Below are positions 33,684 through 44,171 of a stretch of 64,000 nt of DNA, piece by piece. The notes below the pieces were generated by a model, which had not been told where the DNA came from, searched no databases, and saw only the letters and a program-made list of their open reading frames with translations. The position numbers were made by a program, and so were the translations under genes. The DNA comes from Symsagittifera roscoffensis. Taxonomy: Eukaryota; Xenacoelomorpha; Acoela; Convolutidae. Location of the stretch: NCBI RefSeq assembly GCF_963678635.1, contig NC_087064.1, forward strand, positions 79,462,512-79,526,511, written 5' to 3'. How positions within the stretch are numbered: position 1 is the stretch's first letter; each line of letters begins with the position of its first letter.

Positions 33684-35262
33684 ACAAGCGAAGTGTAGTG
33701 TATTGTTACGAAGAATTTTTTTTCGAACCTAAGTCGCAAATAAAAGTGCTCATTTGGTGGCACTTTTGGTATATTTCAGTTTAATCAAATTTACGCTTAT
33801 TTAAGCATAAACCATTTAATGGCATATGTTGCTGCTCTATTTTAGGCTAGTGTTAGGACCGGTTCGAAAAAAAACATGGATTATGAAAATGTATGGGATT
33901 CGTATTTCGTATTTTTTGCGACGCTTGGAAAATGTTTGCACTTTTCGCTGAAATTTCAATTTTTCCCAAAACTACCAAAAAAATGGTATCAATGGAAAAA
34001 CCGGCTGCTCTTCTATGTGCCTGCATCTTTTGCTAGTCTCTCTTGACTTTACCTCACGTTCTACGGTCTTCCAAAATTTCATGGAGATTTTTGGCGTACT
34101 TGTTTTGATTTTTTCATTTTCTCAAATATTAAATGCACAAATCTGAGATGAAGGTTCAAAAGAAAAAATTATGCGGATGTTTTTTTTGAGCGGCTATTCC
34201 CTAAAGTTGGCAAAAAAAGGATATGAACTCAAACAAGCCCATTTTTGACATTTTGGTTAAGTTTTAAGTTTTCTGACTTTTCTCAAAAATTGCCCTGCTA
34301 AATCGGAGATTAAAGGTTTAACTGAAGAAAATATGTTATGCAAATCTCACCTGCTCAAGCGGGTAAACCCTGCGTTTTCATAAAGTATGGCCTTAGAAAT
34401 GGTCCAAGTTTTGATTGTTTGCCCGTTTTTGTAATTTTTTTTCTTCAAAAAGTAACCTGCTGATTATTAGATTGATATTTCAATCAAACTAACTTGATGC
34501 TTAGTTTGTCCCTGCTTAATCTGTTTTACCTTGTTTTTTTTGAAAAAAAAGTTGATATAGATTTTAGACTTCGGAAAAAAAATTTTTTACCGTTTATTCG
34601 AGAAATTTTGTCACTTCTCGAAAACTACTAGCTAAATCTGACGTTAAGGTTTCAATCTAAAAATCAGGATGCGGAAATCTTCCATCTAAAAATCAAGGTG
34701 TGGAAAGCAGAGGCTTTCCCATGCTTTAGTAGCGAAAAGTTCATAGATTTTGTAAAAGCAAAGTTTATGAGTTTTTGATTAATTTTTGGAATCTTTTTCA
34801 CTTTTTTTTATTTACCCAGCCAAATCTGAGTTAAAAACTTCAGTTGAAAGAGCAAGTAGTTGTTTTCTCCTTTTACTAAGCGGTTAACCCCCGATTTAAG
34901 CAGAGAAACACTCGAATTTGGCGTAAAATTAGTTTTTTTTTGAAATTTTAAAAATTACGCAATTCCGTATTAGTACAATATGATGAAAAATATTAGAAAA
35001 AATAGATCCAGCTTTGACCAAGTCACTATTTTTTTTCCGAGCGACCGTGGCGCAGATGCGAGGACGTGAAACTGTAGCTGCGTTATTGGTAGCTGCTGTT
35101 AATAAACTTACAAGCGGTCGTGGAGCAGATGTAAGAGCGTGATACCCTTAGACTCAACGATTTTTTTCAAGGTGTATTTTTAACCTTTTCCTTACTTCAC
35201 TTTGTTTTCCGCGTTAAGAGCTCTTTTTGCAAAGTGCAGTTTCGCTTCTGTGTTGAAATTTA
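33684..35262 (+). repeat. Family B element with expanded tandem-repeat core
   Basis: 5' module acacaagcgaagtgtagtgt, T-run and gaacctaagtcgcaaataaa (33684-33750). The core is about 33900-34960, built of diverged units containing 'gctaaatctgasrttaargg' followed by 'caatctaaaaatcaggatgc'-like and 'ctgctcaagcgggtaaaccc'-like blocks. tRNA-like segments 'cgaccgtggcgcagatgcga' and 'cggtcgtggagcagatgtaa' lie at 35042 and 35115. The 3' module tttgcaaagtgcagtttcgc, then ttctgtgtt, ends near 35258. At about 1.6 kb it is the longest form of the family here. Confidence 0.55.
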
Positions 35263-35524
35263 CAAAATAGCTATTTGCCAAGAGTTATCAATGAAAGATT
35301 ATAACTTTTACCAGGCTAACAGCTTGAATAAAATTTTGTTTCTTATGCACAATGTTGAGAGCATCACAAATCAGAAAGCCACGTGATAAGCACTACACCT
35401 CAACAGCGGATAATATATGGACGTGCTAGTCGCTTGTTTTTGCCCTAGATGGCAAAAAACATGTGGTCGTATTTTGAGGGTAAAATCTTACGCAGAACTG
35501 TTGCTATTTGACTTTTTTATTATT

Positions 35525-36010
35525 TCATTTCAAATGCATTTTGTAGTGAGTACTCTAATATAGGTCTTGGTTATTTGTTTTCTGAAAAGTCTTAAAATTT
35601 GTTGATGCTAATGCAAGCAGTGTTTCCATGCAAGCTTATTTTTGTTTCTCTCTTCTCTTGCCTTAATTTGTTTTTTAAGTGCCAAGGAACGCGGTGTCGT
35701 GATGATTATTTTGATTATTTTTTCGCGGTTTGATTTCTTTGAAGTTCAGTTCATTTTTTTCTTAAAAGGAAGGCAAACTCCACTATTGAACTGCAAAGGT
35801 GTAAAATTCACGAAAAACGTGATCGACCTCTAGTTTCGAAAATGGAATTTATTTCATAGATTTCTCAGTGGAAAATAAATTTTACCTAATGACCCAGTAA
35901 TCTCAAATGAGATTAATTTTTCGGAAATGTGTCAATCATCAGTTGTTCTCGAGCTTGAAAGAGCTTTAAAGCCTTATAAGTTATCCTTTGATTTTCAAAA
36001 GTTTTCAAAA
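35525..36010 (+). repeat. Family A copy 12
   Basis: Contains 'gtgagtactctaatataggt', an insert near 35600-35700 that resembles 38465-38530 (cttctcttgccttaatttg and gtgccaaggaacgcggtgtc), then 'aaggaaggcaaactccacta' and 'tctagtttcgaaaatggaat'. Confidence 0.62.
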
Positions 36011-36599
36011 ACAAGTCATTTTTTGTTTTTACACGCTATATATTTGTTGTTCGAACAGACAAAAATTTGAAGTGGTTTGTGATAAAAATTGCATTAATAT
36101 TCAGTTTTTGTGGTGCACGTTTTCTGATTTTTTGCTCCGTAGTTTTTACTTGCTTTCAAGCATCTTAGCGTCATAAATAAGTTTAAGCAGTTTCGTTTTT
36201 ATATCCCTTCAAGATGAGGGCGCAATGTATCATTTTACCGTCTACAAATGTTTGAAAAAGTAAACATACATTTCTGGAAAGTTTTTGGTTGCAATTTTGA
36301 CTTGACAGTCTGTCGTCTACGAAAGTATTTGGCGAGTGATGCATAAGGTTCAAGATTGTTGTGGCTTCTGGCTGAATATTTTTGATATAATAATAATTTT
36401 TATTTTTTAAATTCGGGCGTCTTTTTTGTTATCTAATTTTTGTTGTGATTCAACTCTTCCGTTTTTTGCTCTCTTCGGCTTAAGAGTTTACAGTTCATAT
36501 TATATCGACTTAGTCGTTTCAGATTGTTTAGCTTCTTTAAACTTCAGCTGTAAAAGTTTCTTTGGTATGTGTATTTTGAAGGGAGTGAGGTTGACTTTT

Positions 36600-37070
36600 T
36601 AAATGTCAATGAATGTAGTGAAGCTACTTATATAGGTCGTGATGATTCCCTTTAGGGAAGTCTTAAAATTGGTTCACTCCAGACTCCGACATTTTGCGGT
36701 TTGATTTTTGTTTTCGTTTAAATTCAATTCAATTTCATATGCTTAAAAAGCAAAGTGCGCTCTACAATAAAGAAAACGTAAATGGCGCGAAGAAATGTAA
36801 TTGAATTCCAGATTCGATAGTGGATTTTACTTTTTAGATATTTCAGCGGAGTTAAAAAAACTTACTTTATGATCCAGTTTTCTCAAATTGGGTTATTTTT
36901 TTATTAAAACGGGTCATTCAGAAACTTTTATCAAATTTCAAAGTGCTTCAAGGTCATTTTTATTGATTTGAAATTAGAAAGCTGACGTTTTCTCTAAAAA
37001 CAAGTCAGACATTTGTTTTCGGTTTCCTTGTATTCATTGGCACCTTTCCAAGTGTCTGCAGGCCATTTTT
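36600..37070 (+). repeat. Family A copy 13
   Basis: Head 'tcaatgaatgtagtgaagct', variant core 'ctctacaataaagaaaacgt', 'ttcagcggagttaaaaaaac', 'cagttttctcaaattgggtt', ending 'ttccaagtgtctgcaggcca'. Confidence 0.6.
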
Positions 37071-37255
37071 CATTTGATAATGAACTCAATTTAAAAAAAA
37101 TATATAGACAAAGATATGAAACAGTTGGTAGATCTTTTTTTCTAAACTTCGATACATTTTTTCCGTTTTCCAGATTTTCGTCTTTTTTTTCGGCTATCAG
37201 AAAAGGTTCTATAAATAAAACTAGTGGGTTTTTATGTCTTCTTTTTTTGCTGTAG

Positions 37256-37496
37256 GAGTCGCCCCCTCCGCTTCCTACCAAGCCACACCCGGTAGTACCC
37301 AGTACGAAGTGGTACAGCAGCAGAGCGCCACACGCTCCTCCTCCTCTTCTGCAGCAGGCATACTAAACAGACCGACAACATCCACCGCTTCAGGAACCAC
37401 AAGTACAGGGACGGGCACTGCCGGGAGTGGGCTTGTACAGCAGAGGCAGAGACAGCGACCACAGTCGTGCAAGACCTCCTTCGCTGCCCTCAACAG
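37256..37496 (+). CDS. TTLL5: TTLL5 exon f: GILNR motif
   Basis: Acceptor ttgctgtag (phase 1, Gly completed) and donor AACAG|GTACTG (phase 2). The frame reads VAPSASYQATPGSTQYEVVQ, then Ser-rich sequence with AAGILNRPTTSTASGTT, close to the TGIINRSSAS island that follows the RQYS motif in vertebrate TTLL5. The end is Gln/Arg-rich (QQRQRQRPQSCKTSFAALNR). The motif order relative to exon e agrees with the family, which supports one continuous gene on both sides of the nested ankyrin gene. Confidence 0.75.
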
Positions 37497-37553
37497 GTAC
37501 TGTTCCCGTTGTTGATTAATCTACTCTTTTTATCAATACGCTAGTCTTTGTTA

Positions 37554-38390
37554 ACACAAGCAATGCTTGTGTCGTAGTATGAACTATCTTTTTTTCCAAC
37601 CAAAGTCGCAAATATTGTTACGACGCAAATATTGTTGCGATAAAATGTGTTCATTTTGAAAGTGTTCATTTTGATCAATAACCAGCTATTAAGTACAGCC
37701 AATTCTAAGGATATTAACACAGACTATTATTGTTCTGACTTTCGTAACGAAAGTAAGGGAATATTTGTGCTCGGGTTGTTTTTTTCTTCAGACAAATTTC
37801 GACTTTTTAACTAGCCATTCTTGACGGGATTTTTTAAATATCATTCAAAAAGTATTGTAGTCTTGAGCTTAATATTGGAAAGATGTTTCACCTGTGATAT
37901 TTTTTCATAAAGTTATGGGGGTTTAAAAATTACCATTTTGGCCAATTTGGGACAATTAAAGCGCGATATATTTCGCGCTATTAACGCGTAAGCGGAGATT
38001 TAATCCGTCATTGAAATTGTTCGAAATTGGTTGAAGGAAGCTTATTTGCTATAATTGATTTGTTACTAGGAGCGAAATTTATCACTTTGTACTTAATATG
38101 CCGTTGGGGGATCATTGTCACGAAAAATCTCGAATTAAAAAAAAATCATTTTATTTTTATTACTTTTACTTTATTCGTGTTATTACTGCTCCATAGACTG
38201 CTCTATAATTTGAGGCATATTAGTTGAAATTTTTTTTTAAAGTGACTGGTACTGCTAATGTGTCAACATTTGGCGTGCGTCACTTAAGAAATTTTGTAGA
38301 CTCAACGTTTTTCTCATGCAATTTTTTCCAATTGCGTTATTGGTCATATTTTTGCTTGTGTATGCGAAGTACAATTTCGCCTCTGTCTCT
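37554..38390 (+). repeat. Family B element carrying another repeat inside
   Basis: Perfect 5' hairpin ACACAAGC-aat-GCTTGTGT (37554-37572), then ccaaccaaagtcgcaaatat and 'gttgcgataaaatgtgttca'. The 'gaaagtaagggaatatttgt' repeat (37738-38195) interrupts it. The element resumes as 'gaggcatattagttg', matching 31325, and ends 'cttgtgtatgcgaagtacaa' plus tttcgcctctgt at 38350-38385. Compared with 31077-31480, the inserted repeat replaces the tRNA-like segment. Confidence 0.58.
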
Positions 38391-38479
38391 AATCTCCCAA
38401 ATTGAACCAGAGTTCTAAATACGTCACAGATGATTTTGTGTGTAATTAGAAACCGATTTTGAAGAAAACTCTTCTCTTG

Positions 38480-38850
38480 GCTTCATTTGTTTTTTAAGTG
38501 CCAATGAACGCGTAGGCGTGATCATTTTTAAATTTTTTCCCATATGATTTTTTGCGGTTAGATTTTTTCAATTTCAGTTGATTTCCTTTGTTAAAAGGAT
38601 TTCAAACTACACTATCGAATAGCAAAAGTGTAAAGGTCGCGAAAAACGTGATCGACTTAGAGTTTCAAAAGTGGAGTTTAGTTTTCAGACTTCCATGCGA
38701 AATGAACTTTACCGATTGACCCAGTTTTCTCACAATTGGTTAAATTTATCCAAAAGGTTTCAATTATAAACTGTTCTAGAAATTCAAAGATCTCTAAGGA
38801 CATCTTTTTTTTGGAAATTCAAAAGTGGATTTTTTAAGATTTCCCAGCGG
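38480..38850 (+). repeat. Family A copy 14
   Basis: Contains 'gtgccaatgaacgcgtaggc', 'tgttaaaaggatttcaaact', 'atagcaaaagtgtaaaggtc' and 'cgaaaaacgtgatcgactta', then 'aaactgttctagaaattcaa'. It begins within 100 bp of the preceding family B end. Confidence 0.62.
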
Positions 38851-39564
38851 AACTTTATTGCGTTTCAGTTATCCCTCAAAAGCTTAATTCCTTCAAACGC
38901 TATTTTTTTGAACACCGTCAACCTAGCTTTCCTCAATAGCTTGACCAAATTTGCTTGAGCTCTCTGGTCGCAATTATTCAAAAAATGCTGTCCGAGGCTA
39001 TTGTTTCTCCCCTTCTGATTTCTTATAAAAAATAACCATCAAAATTACGAACCGTTTGTAATTAGTTCTTAAACAGGGACACGACAGCGGTTTTCCGTGA
39101 TCAGCTGAGCAACTCTTATGTTGGTCCTTTCCTTGTGGATAAATCATTTTTAGAGTAAACTTTATTTCCAAAATTTTAAAAAAGTAAAATTTGCGATATC
39201 AGGTGCACTACTGTCGATCGTTTTTTTCCTAGACTCCCTGTCATATGCCACAAAGAATAATTTGATCTCAATGTCACTAGACAAACCGAATCGTTTCCAA
39301 TGAAGGCGCGGATGCATTGCCCTCCTCAATGTCTACACCAAATAGACCCAAGCGTTCGCCCAAACCTGTCATTCACAATTCATTACCTAGGAGATATTGT
39401 TCCTAGTGGGCGTTTTAAGTTTCTAGCAGTCCTCGTAGTTTTTTTTTTTAAAGTTTTGGTCCTTGAAGTCACTTATTGCTGAAATCAAACCAAAGGTTTT
39501 GAAAATGCTGAATTTGGCCTTTAACAAACTGATACCCGATGGAGCAGTGAATTTTCTGTGTTAG

Positions 39565-39818
39565 GCGTGGGCAACAGCAGGGGAGCAGTAGTTCGGCCGT
39601 AAGCACGATAGAGAACGAAGAGAGTTTGACTGGTGGCGGGGCAAGTGGCTTCAGCAGAGGCAGTTCCATCTCTCTCTCCATGGTGCCCCAAGCAGCCACC
39701 TCAAATTCACACGCACACCAACCACACACCCCCTATACCCATCAAGGAGGCTACGAAGATAGCCCCTACTACACCAGACCCACTCGTGCTTCCAGTGCCT
39801 CAAGAAGACCCAAAGCAG
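39565..39818 (+). CDS. TTLL5: TTLL5 exon g, probable GC donor
   Basis: Acceptor tctgtgttag, phase 2 (AG + G gives Arg). The frame reads RGQQQGSSSSAVSTIENEES, then Gly/Ser-rich and His-rich sequence ending YTRPTRASSASRRPKA. Two donors are possible. One is AG|GCAAGT at 39818/39819, a perfect GC-AG consensus leaving phase 1. The other is AA|GTAAAC at 39822/39823, leaving phase 2. Only the GC donor is in phase with the last exon proposed at 43442. If neither is used, the frame stops at 39824. Confidence 0.7.
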
Positions 39819-40229
39819 GCAAGTAAACCCCTCCGCCCTCCCATTGCGACAGTGCTTAGAAGACCGCCCCTATATTTGCCATGAATTTTTTGTCTTCAAA
39901 TAGAGAATGGATGCTACTAAACAAAAGGATACACTACGAAAAAAATGATGCTCTGGAGCCTTTTAGTTCAGGAGATATGACGATTTTTGTGATTTTTTGA
40001 ATTTTTTCTCACAAAAAATTTTTTTAGAAAAAACTTAGAAAATTTTTAGAAAATTTAAAAAAAAGTGTTTTGATATTCATGGTTGAGAGACAGGTCATAG
40101 GTATAATTCACTAGAGATCACACGCACACACCATTAAAACGCAGAAAATATGGCCTTTTTATGTTCGCAATTTCTCTTTCTTTTCTTTAACTTTTTTTTT
40201 TTCAAATTTATTTTTCTTCCATAATGCTG

Positions 40230-40385
40230 TTTACTATTGATGTTATACTAAAGGGCAGCTGTTGGTAGACCGCATGGTCTCGTTTGCTGTCCCTCTGGAT
40301 TGTATATAAATTACTTTAATTTTGTCAATGTATTTACCAATCGAGAAAATAAATTCTTTCTTTCTTTCTTTCACTACACTGTATA
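40230..40385 (+). repeat. LINE-type 3' tail with TTTC microsatellite
   Basis: 'gctgtccctctggattgtat', then a T-rich stretch and 'cgagaaaataaattctttct', running into (TTCT)n. The form (short 3' UTR, AATAAA-like, simple-repeat tail) resembles the 3' end of a 5'-truncated CR1/L2-type element. No coding part remains. Confidence 0.4.
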
Positions 40386-40589
40386 CGAAGCCCACTTGTC
40401 AGCGCTCATGTCAGAGCTAGCTCTGATTTTCCGAGGTTCATTACACCGAAGACTTTAGTCAAGGTGTTATGGTATCGTGTAACGGTTTTTTTTTTAATGT
40501 TGTCTGTTGTCAAGTGTCGACAAATAACGTCCACAGTTATCAATTATCATGTGGGCTGGACTATATCGCGCTATGTCACGTGATTGCGT

Positions 40590-41560
40590 ATGTTTGTTTC
40601 TTTATTTGTTCATCTTTATTTATTTAATTATCTGTTCTTCTATTTATTTAATTATGTTTAGTTTGCTTATATTTATTTATAATTTATGTATGTACATATT
40701 TATTTTTGTTTATTTTTATCACGTGTTTTGTTTATTTATTTAATTATTCTTTCTTTCATTTAGTTTTGTTTTTATTATTTCTGCGTGTGTATTTATTTAA
40801 TTTATTTATTTTCATTTATTTATATTATGGGTCTGTTTGTTTGGTTATTTGTTCATATATATTTTTTTCATGTCTATTTAATTATTTGTACATTTCACTT
40901 TTGCTTTTATTTATTTATTTATTTATTTATGTATTTATTTATGTATTTATTTATTTATTTATTTATGTATTGATTTATTTTTTTATTGCTTATTTATTTA
41001 TCAGGTGTGTTTTGTTTATTTGTTGATATTTATTTCTATATTTATTTAATTATTCTTTCTTTCATTTAGTTTTGCTTTTATTATTTATGTATGTGTATTT
41101 ATTTCATTTATTTATTTTCATTTATTCATATTATGGGTCTGTTTGTTTGGTTATTTGTTCATATATATTTTTTCATGTCTATTTAATTATTTGTACATTT
41201 CACTTTTGCTTTTATTTATTTATATATTTATTTATTTATGTATTCATTTATGTATTTATTTATTTATTTATGTATTGATTTATTTTTTTATTGCTTATTT
41301 ATTTATCAGGTGTGTTTTGTTTATTTGTTGATATTTATTTCTATATTTATTTAATTATTCTTTCTTTTATTTAGTTTTGCTTTTATTATTTATGTATGTG
41401 TATTTATTTAATTCATTTACTTTCATTTATTTATATTATGGGTCTGTTTGTTTGGTTATTTGTTCATGAGATATATATTTTTTCATGTTAATTTAATTAT
41501 TTGTACATTTCAGTTTTGCGTTTATTTGTTTATTTATTTATTTATGTATGTATTTATTCA
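40590..41560 (+). repeat. TTTA-rich array with ~300-bp higher-order units
   Basis: (TTTA)n and TGTATTTA microsatellite is organised into at least three units marked by 'tatgggtctgtttgtttggt' at about 40827, 41122 and 41428. Unit lengths are near 295-305 bp. Each unit also repeats 'atttgtacatttcacttttg' and 'atcaggtgtgttttgtttat' (first two units). The open frames over it (Tyr/Leu/Phe/Ile repeats) are artefacts of the array. Confidence 0.8.
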
Positions 41561-41799
41561 GTTTCTATGCCTTCGGTGTATTGCGCGTAGCGCCTATGTT
41601 TCTAATTTATAAGATAATGCCTTTCTCTTATATCACTGACAGTGTGATTTTGAAGCTACCAATTACACGTTACCTTACAATAAGGACAAGAGTCAGATTC
41701 GTTAACAAATCTCTAGCGAAAAATTTACTTGAAACTAAATGACTCTTCTCGTTATCTTATTTTCTTTTTACGATGTTTTCAAAATTTATTTACACTTTT

Positions 41800-42690
41800 G
41801 AGAAGCTTAGTGTATTTTAACGAACCTTCTTTTTTCTAACTTAACGCTAATAAAAGTGTTCTCTTGTTTGGAAATTTTACTGTAGCCTTGGAAATTGCAT
41901 AGCATCTGTTCTCTGCTTTATTTGTGGCTAGTGTTTGGGGCCTATTCAGCGTCCGTGGCTGTGGTTAGTGTTTAAAACTTCTAATTTCTAGGTTGCAGGT
42001 TCAAATCTCAGATGTGATCGATTTTTTTAAAATAAATCATGCCTCATTTCTAATTTTTCTTATTGCACTTTATAGAGCTGCTTTTTGTGTTCTCGCTAGT
42101 GTTTGCAAAGCCAAGCTTCGCCTCTGTTTAATTTGTAACATCTCAAATCTCAGATGAAGGTTTGAATCGAAAGAACAAGCTCTAGGATTTCTCTTTGCAT
42201 TGCGGCTACGCCCTAATTTCGAAAATCACTGTTGGGCTCAACAAAAATCCTTTTTTTAAAAGTTTTGTGCGTTTTTGGATTTTCTTTTTGATTATCCCAT
42301 AAATTACTCTACCAAATCTCAGAATAAGCTTTCCATCGAAATAACTTGAGCCAGGAGTTCTCTTTGCTTTGCGGATTCTTAACTTTTGTAGAAAATAAAT
42401 GTTGGACCTTGAAAATTTTGTTTGTTAATTTTTCTTTCTCAAAAATCCATTTTTTGAAATTTGGTTCGTTAATTTTTTTCTTGAAAACTACGGTGCCAAA
42501 TCTGAGATTAAGGGTACAATCGAAAGAACAAGCTTTGGAGGTATTCCTTGCATAAAGAATTTTTTCCTATTTTGGTATGGAATCCGCAATTTAGAAATTT
42601 TTTGATCCTTTTAGAAGTACTTTTAGCCCTTTTCTTGCTTGTGCTTGCAAAGTGGTGCTTTGCCTGTGTATTTGAAGCTACTTCTTGGCT
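41800..42690 (+). repeat. Family B-related elements with minisatellite units
   Basis: Degenerate 5' module 'gagaagcttagtgtatttta', then ttttttctaacttaacgcta. A tRNA-like module lies at 41950-42020, with B-box-like ggttcaaatctc at about 41998. The 3' module gtgtttgcaaagccaagctt plus cgcctctgt lies at about 42097-42130. Three minisatellite units ('accaaatctcagaataagct' type) follow to 42600. A second 3' module is cttgtgcttgcaaagtggtg plus ctttgcctgtgt at 42639-42670. Confidence 0.5.
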
Positions 42691-43441
42691 TTTTTGTGCA
42701 GCTTCACATTGTGTTTAATTTCAAAGTGTAGAGTTATTTTACGAAACTCAGAGTAGTAATTTTGGATGAGCTGGTTTCAGATCAGGCGACGAGTGTAAAC
42801 TAATTTTTTCGTGCTCTTAGTTCTCGACGTTCGGTTAATGTGCGAATAGCGATTAATTGAGTAGCATTGTGGCCATTGTTGAATCGAATGACTCATTAAG
42901 GCTCTGCCGATGGTTGATTGAAGACTGATGTGTTTTAGCAATGAACCATTCAGCTCCTCAGCAGACGAATAATAACAACCGATGAAATAGAAGAGGGGGA
43001 TGTGACAAGGAGCACGGACAGAAGCTAACATGATAGAGTTTAAACTAGATGAATCGATAAACAGACATGTACAAATATAAATATGTTTTACTTTTTAAAC
43101 ACAAGCAGAGCCGCTCATTTTAGAATTTGGAATAGATTTGTAAATATTGTACAGGTCGCTTGTTTATTCTATGTGCATATCATATCACTCAACTAGCTTG
43201 GCTTTCTTGGGCTTCACTATGTGTCATAAGGGTTGCTGGGCCAGCCAACCAAAGTGAAAGTGTTACCAAGTAAACAGACAGAAAGCCAAGTGTTCATATT
43301 TAATGCATTCGATGCCATTCCATGTTCCTCAATTGTCGCATATGTGTAAATATTAAGTAAATATATCTTTACTACTGTCTCCTTCAGTTGTCACTGTAGT
43401 TCTCAAAGTGAGCTTATACGTGTCACTTTTTCGTCCGCCAG

Positions 43442-43575
43442 AGATTAATGGTCAGTCGCAGCTAGGACGGAGATGGATGCATTCTCAGCTCAATCATCAC
43501 TCAATCATCATCATCACGCCACCGCTACAAACCATTCAGATTCAGAACCAGGCACCGAAGATTGTCTTCGATTAA
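43442..43575 (+). CDS. TTLL5: TTLL5 candidate last exon with stop
   Basis: A phase-1 acceptor (ttcgtccgccag) opens a frame EINGQSQLGRRWMHSQLN, then TPPLQTIQIQNQAPKIVFD and TAA at 43573-43575. A better pyrimidine tract lies upstream at 43371-43387 (gtctccttcag), in the same phase, and would add 18 codons. Composition (CAG, CTG, CGG codons) contrasts with the flanks. It has no homology I can name. The call rests on splice sites, phase 1 matching the GC donor at 39818, and the stop. Confidence 0.45.
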
Positions 43576-43659
43576 GATTAATTAATAGCTAGACTCGGCT
43601 GTTTCTACGAAAATAGCACAAAACGTTTTGACTACCGCTGCAGCAAAATTTTATTTTGT

Positions 43660-44160
43660 TTCTAAGAGTTGATGAACGTACTTCAGTCTCTTATTAAGAG
43701 TAATGAACGTAGTGAGTACTCTTATATAGGTCTTGCTGAATTGTATTTTTTTTCAGAAAAAAAGTTGAAATTTGTTCCAGCTCAATTTTGATTTTTCGCG
43801 GTTTGATTTATGATATCTATTTAAGTTAAGTGCATTTCTATTGTTAAAAGCTCTTATTAAGAGTAATGAACGTAGTGAGTACTCTTATATAGGTCTTGCT
43901 GAATTGTATTTTTTTTTCAGAAAAAAAGTTGAAATTTGTTCCAGCTCAATTTTGATTTTTCGCGGTTTGATTTATGATATCTATTTAAGTTAAGTGCATT
44001 TCTATTGTTAAAAGGAAGGCAAAATCTACTATCGATCTGCAAAATTAAGAAGGTCACGAAAAACGTCATCCACTTCTGATTTCGAAATGGAAATTAATCA
44101 GTTTTTTCAGCAAAATAAAAGTTTAACCTATTTGATCACTTAATCAAGACTTATTCACTA
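43660..44160 (+). repeat. Family A copy 15 with a 163-bp internal tandem duplication
   Basis: The segment 43688-43850 (hairpin head to 'ttctattgttaaaag') is repeated at 43851-44014, differing mainly by one T in a T-run. The head hairpin is perfect here: TAAGAGTA at 43695-43702 and TACTCTTA at 43717-43724. The core 'aaggaaggcaaaatctacta' follows once. The retroelement fragment begins right after it. Confidence 0.75.
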
Positions 44161-44171
44161 TAGACAAGTTT

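Larger units (their letters stand above)
33627..37255 (+). other. TTLL5 intron, 3.6 kb
   Basis: GTTAGT...ttttgctgtag, phase 1. Almost entirely repeat: a long family B element with a minisatellite core, then family A copies 12 and 13. The gap 36010-36600 has nothing assigned. Confidence 0.65.
37497..39564 (+). other. TTLL5 intron, 2.1 kb
   Basis: GTACTG...tctgtgttag, phase 2. It contains the 37554-38390 composite element and family A copy 14. The region 38860-39560 has no assignment. Confidence 0.65.
39819..43441 (+). other. TTLL5 last intron, 3.6 kb
   Basis: Holds one stray satellite-like unit (39930-40010), a LINE-type 3' tail (40230-40380), the TTTA array (40590-41560) and family B-related repeats (41790-42690). 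Between 42700 and 43380 I see no gene. Confidence 0.5.

Noticed and set aside
40549-41331. Long hydrophobic frames (FIYLFIYLF-like) suggesting membrane proteins
   Set aside because: They are translations of the TTTA/TATTTA array. They recur with the repeat unit and have no start or splice context.
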